From Sphaerotilus mobilis (GTDB taxonomy: Bacteria > Pseudomonadota > Gammaproteobacteria > Burkholderiales > Burkholderiaceae_C): a stretch of 64,000 nucleotides of DNA. Shown here in pieces: positions 56,686 through 64,000 of the stretch (positions within the stretch are counted from its first letter, which is position 1; each line of letters begins with the position of its first letter). The position numbers were made by a program, and so were the translations under genes. The notes beneath the pieces were generated by a model. The model made no database searches. It was given only the letters and a program-made list of their open reading frames with translations, and was not told where the DNA came from. Where the stretch lies: positions 62,001 to 126,000 of the forward strand of contig NZ_SGWV01000013.1 in NCBI RefSeq assembly GCF_004216565.1, given 5' to 3'.

Positions 56686-57936
56686 ATGCTCGACACCGCC
56701 CTGACCGCCGACCGTGCCGCCCCGCCGCGTGCCATCGACCTCGACACGTTGCTGCCGCGCCTGCCGCTGGCCGCACGCACGGTGCTGCGCTGCCTGCGCC
56801 AGATCCGCCATGGCTCGATCGAGCTGCACCTGCCCGATGGCCAGCTGCTGCGGGTTGGCCACGGCGAGGCGCCTCACGCGTCGCTGCGCATCCACGACTG
56901 GTCGGTCTGCGCCTCGGTGCTCAAGTCGGGCGACATCGGCCTGGCCGAAGCTTTCATCGACGGACGGTGGGCCACGCGTGACCTGCCCGGCCTGCTGCGT
57001 TTCTTCCTGGTCAACCGCGAGGCCATCGAGCGGGTCGTCTACGGCAGCCGCTGGGGCAGCCTGCTGTACCGCCTCAAGCACCTGCTCAACCGCAACAGCC
57101 GGCGCGGCAGCCGGCGCAACATCCACGCCCACTACGACCTGGGCAATGCCTTCTACGAGCGCTGGCTGGACCGGTCGATGAACTATTCGAGCGCCTGGTT
57201 CGCGCAGGGCTTTGGCCAGTCGCTGGAAGTCGCCCAGCAGGCGAAGATGCGCCGGGCGCTCGACGAGGCGGGTGTCGTGCCCGGTTCGCGCGTGCTGGAA
57301 ATCGGCTGCGGCTGGGGCGCCGTGGCCGAGACGGCGGCACGCAGCGGCGCACTGCTGACAGGTGTGACGCTGTCGACCGAGCAGCTGGCCTGGGCCCAAC
57401 GCCGCCTGGCCGATGCAGGACTGGCCGGCCGCGCCGACCTGCGCCTGCAGGACTACCGCGACATCACCGACGAGCCCTTCGATGCGCTCGTCTCCATCGA
57501 GATGTTCGAGGCGGTCGGCCGCGACTACTGGCCGAGCTACTTCGAGACCGTGCGGCGCTGCCTGAAGCCGGGTGGCCGTGCCTGCATCCAGAGCATCACG
57601 ATCCATGACGATCTGTTCGACCGCTACGTGCGCTCGACCGACTTCATCCAGCAGTACATCTTTCCCGGCGGCCTCCTGCCCAGCCCGAAGGAGTTCCGGC
57701 TCGCGGCCGAGCGGGCGGGTCTGGTGGTGGAGCAGCAAATGGCCTTCGGACCCGACTACGCCGAGACGCTGCGGCGCTGGCGGGCGATGTTCCTGGCCGA
57801 AGATGAAGCGGTCCGCAGCCTCGGCTTCGACACCCGCTTCATCCGGACCTGGGACTTCTACCTCGCCTACTGCGAGGCCGCCTTCGACGCGGGCAGCACC
57901 GACGTCGTCCAGTTCACGTTGCGGCGGCCGTCGTGA
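56686..57936 (+). CDS. Divergent cyclopropane-fatty-acid-synthase-like methyltransferase
   Basis: A 416-residue SAM-dependent methyltransferase. It keeps HYDLGNAFYERWLD (about 149-162), EIGCGWGAVAET (SAM motif, 206-216), LSTEQLAWAQ and the segment MFEAVG. Compared with E. coli Cfa from memory, the Cys before the SAM motif appears as Ser (YSS, 167-169) and the His of HTI as Gln (QSI, 302-304); both belong to the bicarbonate site of Cfa. It may therefore methylate an unsaturated chain rather than form cyclopropane. The stop overlaps the next gene start (GTGA). Confidence 0.88.
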   Translation: MLDTALTADRAAPPRAIDLDTLLPRLPLAARTVLRCLRQIRHGSIELHLPDGQLLRVGHGEAPHASLRIHDWSVCASVLKSGDIGLAEAFIDGRWATRDLPGLLRFFLVNREAIERVVYGSRWGSLLYRLKHLLNRNSRRGSRRNIHAHYDLGNAFYERWLDRSMNYSSAWFAQGFGQSLEVAQQAKMRRALDEAGVVPGSRVLEIGCGWGAVAETAARSGALLTGVTLSTEQLAWAQRRLADAGLAGRADLRLQDYRDITDEPFDALVSIEMFEAVGRDYWPSYFETVRRCLKPGGRACIQSITIHDDLFDRYVRSTDFIQQYIFPGGLLPSPKEFRLAAERAGLVVEQQMAFGPDYAETLRRWRAMFLAEDEAVRSLGFDTRFIRTWDFYLAYCEAAFDAGSTDVVQFTLRRPS

Positions 57937-58544
57937 GCCGCTCGACCTCGTTGCGTGTCGACCGCCGACGCGCCCTGCAGACGCTGACCCTGCTCGGCGC
58001 TGTCGCCGCTGTCGCCGCTGTTACCCGACCGATGCCGGCGTTCGCCAACACGCCGCCGGTGATGCCGATCGAAATCGGCGACGCCCTGCCGGACGCTCGC
58101 TTGCAAGGTGGCATGCGCTTTCGCTGGTTCGGCCTGCATGTCTATGACGCGCGGCTGTGGAGCGGCACGCCGCTGCGCCAGGACGACGACCTGGCCAGCC
58201 GGCCCTACGCGCTGGAGCTGGCCTATGCGCGCCGGCTCGAAGGCAAGGCCATCGCCGAGCGTTCGCTCGACGAGATGCGGCGGCTGGAGGTGGTCTCGGC
58301 GGCGGAGGGGCAGGAGTGGCTGCAGGCCATGCGCGTGGCCTTCCCCGATGTCGCGCCCGGTGACCGCCTCGTCGGCCTGCACCGGCCGGGTCGTGGCGTG
58401 CAGTTCCTGCACAACGGACGGGTCACCGGTGAGGTCGGCGAGCGGCGCTTCGCACGGCTGTTCTTCGGCATCTGGCTGTCCTCGGCGAGCCGCGAGCCGG
58501 TGCTGCGCGCGCAGCTCCTCGGGCTTGAGACGGCGTCGCGTTGA
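57933..58544 (+). CDS. Exported chalcone-isomerase-like protein
   Basis: A 203-residue protein starting with GTG (57933) inside the previous stop. It has a Tat-like or Sec signal (VDRRRALQTLTLLGAVAAVAAVTRPMPAFA, cleavage near AFA-N). The mature part has a chalcone-isomerase-like fold pattern (FRWFGLHVYDARLWSG, LELAYARRLEGKAIAERSLDEM). Such proteins bind fatty acids in plants and bacteria. Role in the cluster: probably lipid binding in the periplasm. Confidence 0.82.
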   Translation: MSRSTSLRVDRRRALQTLTLLGAVAAVAAVTRPMPAFANTPPVMPIEIGDALPDARLQGGMRFRWFGLHVYDARLWSGTPLRQDDDLASRPYALELAYARRLEGKAIAERSLDEMRRLEVVSAAEGQEWLQAMRVAFPDVAPGDRLVGLHRPGRGVQFLHNGRVTGEVGERRFARLFFGIWLSSASREPVLRAQLLGLETASR

Positions 58545-59923
58545 TGCTGCAAGAGCCGAAAGAGCCAGAAGAGCAGCAAGAGCGGACCGCGCCGACCGCA
58601 CGGCGGACCGGCCTCGGCTATGGCCTGCTGGGCCTGCCGCTGGCCTTCATCGCCCTGCCGCTCTACGTGCTGCTGCCGCACCACTATGCCGACCGGCATG
58701 CGGTGCCGCTGGCGGCGCTGGGCCTGCTGCTGCTGGCGGTGCGGCTGGCCGACGCGGTGCTCGACCCGGCGCTCGGTCGGCTGGCAGACCGGCTGCTTGA
58801 CCAGCCGGGCCGGCGCGCCTGGCAGGTCATTGGTCTGTGTGCGGCCTTGATGGCGGCCGGCTTCTGGGCCCTGTTCCACGCACCGTCTGGCGCCAGCGTG
58901 CCCCGCTTGCTGCTCTGGTGCGGCGCGGGCCTCGTGCTGACCTACCTGGCCTACAGCCTAGCCAGCATCGTCCACCAGGCGTGGGGCGCACGGCTCGGCG
59001 GCAGTGACCTGGCGCAGGCCCGGCGGGTCGCGTGGCGAGAGGGCGCGGCGCTGCTGGGCGTGATGGTGGCCAGCGTGCTGCCGTCCCTGGCCGGGCTGGA
59101 CGTCACCGCCGGCCTGCTGGCGCTGCTGCTGCTGGGTGGCTGGTGGGCCTTGCGTTCGGTGCCGGACGTGCCCAGCGCCGTCCGCCCTGCGGCCCGGTCA
59201 GGTTCCAGCGGCGGCAAGCCGGCCTCTCCGTGGGCCTTGGCAGGTTTCCGGCCGCTGCTGGCGGTCTACATGCTCAACGGCATTGCCAGTGCGATTCCGG
59301 CGACGCTGGTGCTGTTCTTCGTGCGCGACCGGCTGCAGGCGCCGGCCTGGGAAGGCGCCTTCTTGGCGATCTACTTCGCCGCCGGCGCCCTGTCTTTGCC
59401 GTTGTGGCTGCGCCTGGTGGCCCTGCAGGGCCTGGTCAGCGCCTGGCTGGCCGGCATGCTGCTGGCGGTGGCGACCTTTGCGGGCGCGGCCTTGCTCGGT
59501 GCCGGCGACGTGGCCGGCTTCCTGGCCGTCTGTGCCGCCAGTGGCCTGGCACTCGGCGCCGACCTGGCCGTGCCCGGCGCCTTGCTGGCCGGTGTGGCAC
59601 GACGGGCTCAGCCGGTGAGCCACCCCCCGGTGGGCGGGTCTGCCGACCGGGGCGCCGAGGTGGCCGGCGAGGGCGCCTGCTTCGGCTGGTGGAACGCCGC
59701 CACCAAGATGAACCTGGCGCTGTCGGCCGGTCTGGTGCTGCCGGCGCTGGACCTGGCCGGCTACCGGCCCGGCGTCACCGATGCGTCGGCCTTGACCGCC
59801 CTGAGCCTGGCCTACGCCGTCCTGCCCTGCCTGCTCAAGCTGGCCGCTGCCGCGCTGTTGTGGCGTTGCGCGGCGGCGATCCATCCACCGACACCCCCCT
59901 TGATCTCTCTGGAGACCCGATGA
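58544..59923 (+). CDS. MFS/GPH-type membrane transporter
   Basis: A 459-residue carrier with about 12 membrane helices and an acidic, Gln-rich N-terminus (MLQEPKEPEEQQER). The loop ADAVLDPALGRLADRL matches the GPH (glycoside-pentoside-hexuronide) MFS pattern, as in the carrier of the related photo-oxidative stress clusters. Substrate unknown, possibly a lipid or osmolyte. The ATG overlaps the previous TGA (TGATG). Confidence 0.85.
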   Translation: MLQEPKEPEEQQERTAPTARRTGLGYGLLGLPLAFIALPLYVLLPHHYADRHAVPLAALGLLLLAVRLADAVLDPALGRLADRLLDQPGRRAWQVIGLCAALMAAGFWALFHAPSGASVPRLLLWCGAGLVLTYLAYSLASIVHQAWGARLGGSDLAQARRVAWREGAALLGVMVASVLPSLAGLDVTAGLLALLLLGGWWALRSVPDVPSAVRPAARSGSSGGKPASPWALAGFRPLLAVYMLNGIASAIPATLVLFFVRDRLQAPAWEGAFLAIYFAAGALSLPLWLRLVALQGLVSAWLAGMLLAVATFAGAALLGAGDVAGFLAVCAASGLALGADLAVPGALLAGVARRAQPVSHPPVGGSADRGAEVAGEGACFGWWNAATKMNLALSAGLVLPALDLAGYRPGVTDASALTALSLAYAVLPCLLKLAAAALLWRCAAAIHPPTPPLISLETR

Positions 59924-60462
59924 ACACGACCTTGCTGGCCTTGGGCCGCCGATGGCTGCTGATCCTCGCACTGGCGTTGGCGGGCTGCGCCGGACCCCAG
60001 GTGCAGGACTACGCCCGCGAGACGCCCGCGCTGGATCTGCGCGACTATTTCAACGGCAACCTGGTCGCGCACGGCGTGTTCACCGACCGCTCGGGCGCCG
60101 TCAAACGCCGCTTCGTCGTCCAGCTCAAGGGCACCTGGCAAGGCGACCAGGGCGTGCTGGAAGAGGACTTCGTCTACAGCGACGGCGAGAAGGAACGGCG
60201 CGTCTGGCGCCTTCAGCGCACCGCCGAGGGCCGCTACATCGGCCGGGCCGACGATGTCGTTGGCGAGGCGCAGGGCGAGTCCGCCGGCAACGCATTGCGC
60301 TGGCGGTATACGCTGCGCCTCAAGGTCGACGGCAGCACCTGGGATGTGCAGTTCGACGACTGGATGTACCTGATGGATCGGCAGGTCATGCTCAACCGCG
60401 CCGCCATGAGCAAGTTCGGCATCCACCTGGGTGACGTCACCCTGTCCTTCTACAAGCCCTGA
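59920..60462 (+). CDS. DUF3833 lipoprotein
   Basis: A 180-residue protein with a lipobox LALAGC (Cys about 23) and DUF3833 marks: FNGNLVAHGVFTDRSGAVKRRF, GTWQGDQGVLEEDFVYSDGE, RVWRLQ and DDWMYLMDRQVMLNRAAMSKFG. Probably anchored in the outer membrane or inner membrane facing the periplasm. GGAG precedes the ATG, which overlaps the carrier stop. Confidence 0.92.
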   Translation: MNTTLLALGRRWLLILALALAGCAGPQVQDYARETPALDLRDYFNGNLVAHGVFTDRSGAVKRRFVVQLKGTWQGDQGVLEEDFVYSDGEKERRVWRLQRTAEGRYIGRADDVVGEAQGESAGNALRWRYTLRLKVDGSTWDVQFDDWMYLMDRQVMLNRAAMSKFGIHLGDVTLSFYKP

Positions 60463-60474
60463 GGCAACGACGCG

Positions 60475-61248
60475 ATGGCCCTGAACCCGACGATGAGTGA
60501 CTGGCGCCACCGCGTGGTGTGGCTCGTTGGCGCCTCCACCGGCATCGGCCGGGCGTGTGCCGAGCGCTTGGCCGAGCGCGGCGCACATGTGGCGGTGTCG
60601 GCCCGCGATGGCGAGGCGCTGGCCGCCTTCGGGCAGCGCCACCGCGACGCGCTGGTGCTGCCGCTGGATGTCACCGAGCCGGGCGTGCTGGCCGGTGCGG
60701 CCGACACCATCCGGGCCCGCTGGGGCCGCATCGACCTGGTCGTCTACTGCGCCGGCACCTACCGTGCGCAACGGGCCACCGCGTTCGACCTGGCCGACAT
60801 GCTGCGCCACCAGCAGGTCAACTACGTGGGCGCGCTGCACCTGCTCGATGCCGTCTTGCCGGTGCTGCTGCAGCAGGGCAGCGGACACCTGAGCCTGATC
60901 TCCAGCGTGGCCGGCTACCGTGGCCTGCCACAGGCGCTGGCCTATGGTCCGACCAAGGCGGCGCTGCAGAACCTGGCCGAGGTCCTCTACCTGGACCTGA
61001 GCGACCGCGGCATCGGCGTGTCGGTCGTCAACCCGGGCTTCGTGGAGACGCCGCTGACCGCGCAGAACGAGTTCCGCATGCCCGCGCTGATCTCGCCAGC
61101 CGCTGCGGCCGATGCGATGCTGGCCGGCTGGGCGCGGGGCGACTTCGAGATCCATTTCCCCAAGCGTTTCACCTGGACGCTCAAGCTGCTGGGCCTGCTG
61201 CCGCCGGGGCTGTACTTCAAGGCCATCCGCAAGGCGACGGGACTGTGA
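60475..61248 (+). CDS. Short-chain dehydrogenase/reductase
   Basis: A 257-residue SDR: cofactor motif GASTGIG (19-25), catalytic Ser in SLISSVAG (143-144) and YGPTK (Y157, K161). NAG is replaced by CAG at about residue 92. The C-terminal 60 residues have a hydrophobic segment (TLKLLGLLPPGLYF), which may touch the membrane. Probably acts on the lipid product of the cluster. 12 bp follow the DUF3833 stop. Confidence 0.92.
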   Translation: MALNPTMSDWRHRVVWLVGASTGIGRACAERLAERGAHVAVSARDGEALAAFGQRHRDALVLPLDVTEPGVLAGAADTIRARWGRIDLVVYCAGTYRAQRATAFDLADMLRHQQVNYVGALHLLDAVLPVLLQQGSGHLSLISSVAGYRGLPQALAYGPTKAALQNLAEVLYLDLSDRGIGVSVVNPGFVETPLTAQNEFRMPALISPAAAADAMLAGWARGDFEIHFPKRFTWTLKLLGLLPPGLYFKAIRKATGL

Positions 61249-61249
61249 G

Positions 61250-61720
61250 ATGAGCGCCGCTGCACGCCACCCGGATCCACGCATGGCCGTGTTGATCGGC
61301 TATTTCGAGCAACTGAGCCGCGCCGAGCTGGCGCGCATCGACGCCATCTACACGCCCGATGCGGTCTTCAAGGACCCGTTCAACGAGGTCCGCGGCCCAC
61401 CGGCCATCGCCGCCATCTTCGGCCACATGTTCGACACCATGACCGCACCGCGCTTCATCGTGCGTGATGCGGTGGTGCAGGGCGACGACGCCTTCCTGAC
61501 CTGGGATTTTGTGTTCGAGTCGACCACCCTGCGGCGCGCGCCGGACGGCAGTGCGCGCCAGTGCATCCGCGGCGCCTCACACCTGAAGCTCGACGCGAAC
61601 GGGCGCATCGCGGTCCACCGCGACTACTGGGACGCGGCCGAGGAACTGCACGAGAAGCTGCCGCTGATCGGCGCGCTGATGCGCTGGCTGCGCCGCCGTC
61701 TGGCGACGCCGTCGCGCTGA
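61250..61720 (+). CDS. SnoaL-like (NTF2-fold) protein
   Basis: A 156-residue protein with an NTF2-like pattern (YFEQLSRAELARIDAIYTPDAVFKDPFNEVRGPPAI, GASHLKLDANGRIAVHRDYWDAAEEL). Members bind or isomerise small hydrophobic molecules. The ATG is one base after the SDR stop. Last gene of the operon, facing corA. Confidence 0.88.
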   Translation: MSAAARHPDPRMAVLIGYFEQLSRAELARIDAIYTPDAVFKDPFNEVRGPPAIAAIFGHMFDTMTAPRFIVRDAVVQGDDAFLTWDFVFESTTLRRAPDGSARQCIRGASHLKLDANGRIAVHRDYWDAAEELHEKLPLIGALMRWLRRRLATPSR

Positions 61721-61731
61721 GGGCTCAGCGC
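61714..61731. terminator. Palindromic hairpin spanning both convergent stop codons
   Basis: GCGCTGAG-GG-CTCAGCGC is a perfect 8-bp inverted repeat containing the SnoaL stop (61718-61720) and the corA stop on the other strand (61725-61727). No T-run, so it may act as a weak or Rho-assisted stop in both directions. Confidence 0.5.
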
Positions 61732-62699
61732 ATCCAGCCCTTGCGGCGGAAGTAGATCAGCGGCGCGGCCACCGAGGCCACCATCAGGCCGAGCGCGAAG
61801 GGGTAGCCCCAGGACTGGCGCAGCTCGGGCATGAACTCGAAGTTCATGCCGTAGATGCTGGCGATCAGCGTGGGTGGCAGCAGGGCCACCGAGGCGACCG
61901 AGAAGATCTTGATGATCTTGTTCTGGTTGATGTTGATGAAGCCGACCGTGGCGTCCATCAGGAAGTTGATCTTGTCGAACAGGAAGGCGGTGTGCGAGTC
62001 CAGCGAGTCGATGTCGCGCATGATCTGGCGCGCTTCCTCGAACTGCTCGGCATTGAGCATGCGGCTGCGCATCATGAAGCTGATCGCGCGGCGCGTGTCC
62101 ATCACGTTGCGACGGATGCGGCCGTTGAGGTCTTCCTCGCGCGCGATCGCGGCCAGCGCCTCGCCGGCGGCGCGGTCGTCGATCTCCTGCTTGAGCACAC
62201 CGGCGCTGACGCGCTCCAGGTTGTCGTAGATGCCCTCGAGCGCATCGGCCGAATACTCGGCATCGGCGTCGTAGAGCTTGAGCAGCACGTCCTTGGCATC
62301 CTCGATCAGGGCCGGGATGCGGCGCGCGCGCAGGCGCAGCAGGCGGAACACCGGCAGGTCCTCGGCATGGACCGAGAACAGCACGTTGTTGAACAGGATG
62401 AAGGCCACGCGCACGTTGCGCGGCGTGTCGTCGTCGTCGATCAGGAAGTCCGAGCGGATGTGCAGCTCGCCGTTGTCTTCCTCGTAGTAGCGGGCCGATT
62501 CCTCCAGGTCCTCGCCGACCTCGGTGGCCGGCGTGCGCAGGCCGAATCGCTGCTCGACCCAGGACTTCTCCTGTTCGGTCGGTGCCTCAAGATCAACCCA
62601 GACCGGCGCCAGCGTGGCAGTGGCCTCGGGCTTGTCGATCGCGGCCTCGATCTCGACCTGGTAGAGCCGGCCATTGACCAGCGTGAAGACGTTGAGCAT
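61725..62699 (-). CDS. corA: Magnesium/cobalt transporter CorA
   Basis: A 324-residue CorA-type channel: long cytoplasmic domain, then two C-terminal membrane helices with the signature YGMNFEFMPEL at the pore mouth and the basic end YFRRKGWMR. Pentameric Mg2+ (Co2+, Ni2+) import. CAGGAG precedes ATG 62699. Confidence 0.95.
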   Translation of the reverse strand: MLNVFTLVNGRLYQVEIEAAIDKPEATATLAPVWVDLEAPTEQEKSWVEQRFGLRTPATEVGEDLEESARYYEEDNGELHIRSDFLIDDDDTPRNVRVAFILFNNVLFSVHAEDLPVFRLLRLRARRIPALIEDAKDVLLKLYDADAEYSADALEGIYDNLERVSAGVLKQEIDDRAAGEALAAIAREEDLNGRIRRNVMDTRRAISFMMRSRMLNAEQFEEARQIMRDIDSLDSHTAFLFDKINFLMDATVGFININQNKIIKIFSVASVALLPPTLIASIYGMNFEFMPELRQSWGYPFALGLMVASVAAPLIYFRRKGWMR

Positions 62700-63045
62700 G
62701 CAGGCTCCTGGGGGCGACCTGTGGCGTTGCCGGACCCCGCACAAAGCCGGCGAGTATCGCATCGTGACCGCCTGAAACCGACCCTGTCCGGGCATGGTCC
62801 GGCAGGGTGGCCGCAAGGCCTGCCAGCGCACTTTCGAGGGTCGCTGAATGCTCGCAAACACGGAGCGTAGCGCGAAAGAAGTGCGCCCAGTGCAATCCCG
62901 CACAGGGCTGGTGCGGCACCGGTTTCCGACCTTGCCAGGGTCAGGTGTTGGGGTCACACTCAAGTCACACAAGACAGGCAAGGCGAGGGCCCGCGCCGCA
63001 GGGGTCCCGCCAGAGATTCCCCCACCACCCCTCTATGGAGGCCTC
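62700..63045. other. Divergent corA-hpf intergenic region
   Basis: About 346 bp between two divergent genes. It must hold promoters of corA and hpf, but I could not pick clear -35/-10 pairs. No small gene or riboswitch recognised. Confidence 0.4.
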
Positions 63046-63393
63046 ATGAACCTGACGATCAGTGGACATCACCTGGAAGTGACCCCGGCCCTGCGTGAGT
63101 ACGTTCTCACCAAGCTGGACCGGGTCACGCGGCACTTTGACCAGGTCGTGGATGTGAACGTCCTGCTGACGGTCGAGAAACTGAAGGAAAAGGAAAGGCG
63201 GCAGAAGGCGGAAGTGACGCTGCATGTGAAGGGCAAGGACATCTTCGTCGAGAGCTCCCACGAGGATCTCTACGCCGCGATCGACCAGCTGATGGACAAG
63301 CTCGATCGCCAGGTTGTCCGCCACAAGGACAAGCTCCAGGATCACCACCACGCCACCGCCAAGCGGTTGGATGCGACCGGTGACGTGATCTGA
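63046..63393 (+). CDS. hpf: Ribosome hibernation promoting factor (short form)
   Basis: A 115-residue protein of the HPF/YfiA family: [37 protein letters not shown] and [21 protein letters not shown]. It dimerises or inactivates 70S ribosomes in starvation. GGAGG (63037-63041) is four bases before the ATG. In Betaproteobacteria it sits before ptsN, as here. Confidence 0.95.
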   Translation: MNLTISGHHLEVTPALREYVLTKLDRVTRHFDQVVDVNVLLTVEKLKEKERRQKAEVTLHVKGKDIFVESSHEDLYAAIDQLMDKLDRQVVRHKDKLQDHHHATAKRLDATGDVI

Positions 63394-63449
63394 GTGCGGC
63401 GCAGGTTCGGCGGGCCTTCCAGGCACGCCGGGCAACCCTGACGACTGCG

Positions 63450-63469
63450 GGGCCTTCGGGCCCTTTTTT
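63450..63469 (+). terminator. Intrinsic terminator after hpf (TTCG loop)
   Basis: GGGCC-TTCG-GGCCC followed by six T residues (63464-63469). The stable UUCG tetraloop makes this a strong terminator, so ptsN probably needs its own promoter. Confidence 0.9.
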
Positions 63470-63528
63470 CATGTCCGGACGCCTTTGCATGGCCTCAGGG
63501 CCGAGGGTGTGATGCTTTTCCCAGTCCA

Positions 63529-63549
63529 GTTGCAAACGTTTGTTGCAAC
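63529..63549. promoter_or_regulatory. Nested palindrome upstream of ptsN
   Basis: GTTGCAA (63529-63535) and TTGCAAC (63543-63549) form an inverted repeat, inside which CAAACGTTTG (63533-63542) is itself a perfect palindrome. The AAACGTTT core resembles LacI/PurR-type operators. About 70 bp before the ptsN -10. Confidence 0.5.
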
Positions 63550-63617
63550 GCGGCAACCTTGCGCTGAACGCCTGAGCACGTGAGGGATGCCACCCGCCCG
63601 CCGGGGGTGTCGATTCC

Positions 63618-63623
63618 TATAAT
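63618..63623 (+). promoter_or_regulatory. Perfect -10 box (TATAAT) for ptsN
   Basis: TATAAT at 63618-63623, 64 bp before the ptsN start. I find no good -35 at 16-18 bp, so an activator or extended contacts would be needed. Confidence 0.5.
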
Positions 63624-63686
63624 CATTTTCCTTGTCCCCACCGAGACGCCCGCCAAGGCCCAGGCCCAAACCGGCGTTCGATCCCG

Positions 63687-64000
63687 ATGAACCGACTCGC
63701 CGCCATCCTGCCCGCCAGCAATGTTCTCGTGCAGGTGGACGCATCCAGCAAGAAGCGCGCGTTCGAACAGGCTGGTCTGCTGTTCGAGAACCAGCACGCC
63801 GTGGCCCGAGCCACCGTGACCGACAACCTCTTCGCACGCGAGCGGCTGGGGTCGACCGGGCTGGGGCATGGGGTGGCGATCCCGCACGGGCGCATCAAGG
63901 GCCTGAAGAATCCGCTCGCTGCCGTGATTCGCGTGGCACAGCCCATTGCCTTCGAGGCACCGGACGATGAGCTGGTCTCCCTGATGATCTTTCTGCTGGT
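63687..64000 (+). CDS. ptsN: PTS IIA-like nitrogen regulatory protein (5' part, runs off the window)
   Basis: The first 104 codons of the gene, starting MNRLAAILPASNVLVQVDAS at ATG 63687. The phosphorylated His is in GLGHGVAIPHGR. EIIA-Ntr is a phospho-relay protein that links nitrogen, potassium and carbon metabolism. hpf-ptsN (then often hprK) is a common order in Betaproteobacteria. The last part lies outside the window. Confidence 0.93.
   Translation, partial: MNRLAAILPASNVLVQVDASSKKRAFEQAGLLFENQHAVARATVTDNLFARERLGSTGLGHGVAIPHGRIKGLKNPLAAVIRVAQPIAFEAPDDELVSLMIFLL

Noticed and set aside
59812-61284. Minus-strand open frame of 490 codons opposite the end of the lipid-modification operon
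   Set aside because: Antisense to three genes with clear motifs; no domain.
62880-63000. Sigma54 promoter for hpf
   Set aside because: GGCAC occurs near 62911 but the required GC element 10 bases on is missing.

Overview
The window is GC-rich chromosomal DNA (roughly two-thirds G+C, strong GC3 bias). It has no insertion sequence, CRISPR array, rRNA or tRNA that I can see. Gene content and order point to a betaproteobacterium of the order Burkholderiales, possibly near the Leptothrix/Sphaerotilus/Rubrivivax group. The pointers are the ampD end next to nrdAB, a lysine/alanine-rich histone H1-like protein after nrdB, engB (yihA) divergent from a diheme cytochrome c4, a three-gene pnt transhydrogenase, msrPQ, lipBA, and hpf followed by ptsN. 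The genus is an inference; no marker gene is present to settle it.

Layout. 0-6 kb: end of ampD, a promoter with two NrdR boxes, nrdA, nrdB, an H1-like DNA-binding protein and a DUF167 protein. 6-15 kb: PfkB kinase, small membrane proteins, a YafJ-type glutamine amidotransferase with a geranylgeranyl-reductase-like flavoprotein, a DksA/TraR-type zinc-finger protein, a PlpD-like patatin outer-membrane protein, a LacI-type regulator and engB. 15-28 kb: cytochrome c4, msrPQ, a Sel1 protein, lipBA, pirin, MTA/SAH nucleosidase, fadD and pntAa-pntAb-pntB. 28-41.6 kb: Nudix hydrolase, eutBC with divergent eutR, mnmA, a GAF-PAS-GGDEF-EAL protein, an IclR regulator with pobA, Uma2, a SulP transporter, a lipoprotein hydrolase and a 4-hydroxybenzoyl-CoA-type thioesterase. 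41.6-49.7 kb: a MATE exporter, then a compact minus-strand carbohydrate cluster (mutarotase-like protein, LacI regulator, Gfo/Idh/MocA oxidoreductase, DUF1479 protein, AGE-family isomerase, Dabb protein, UPF0303 protein) led by a perfect LacI-type palindrome. 49.8-53 kb: two small proteins, a consensus CRP-like site, and cytochrome b561 with two YceI proteins. 53-61.7 kb: a MerR regulator with the B12-binding and light-sensing motifs of CarH/LitR, divergent from an eight-gene, mostly overlapping operon for membrane-lipid modification. 61.7-64 kb: corA, hpf and the start of ptsN.

How the parts work together. The most coherent accessory unit is 53.1-61.7 kb. A probable adenosylcobalamin photoreceptor-repressor faces a recognisable sigma70 promoter flanked by repeated GGACAA/TTGTCC sequences, and the operon carries an amine-oxidase-like flavoprotein, DUF1365, a divergent cyclopropane-synthase homologue, a chalcone-isomerase-like protein, a GPH/MFS carrier, a DUF3833 lipoprotein, an SDR and a SnoaL-like protein. 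Related gene sets belong to light/singlet-oxygen regulons elsewhere, but the exact chemistry of this version is not settled. The second candidate system is the 43.1-49.7 kb carbohydrate cluster, which pairs sugar enzymes with a DUF1479 oxygenase-like protein and has no recognisable transporter. EutBC is also B12-dependent, so two separate B12 uses occur in this window. Most other genes are housekeeping.
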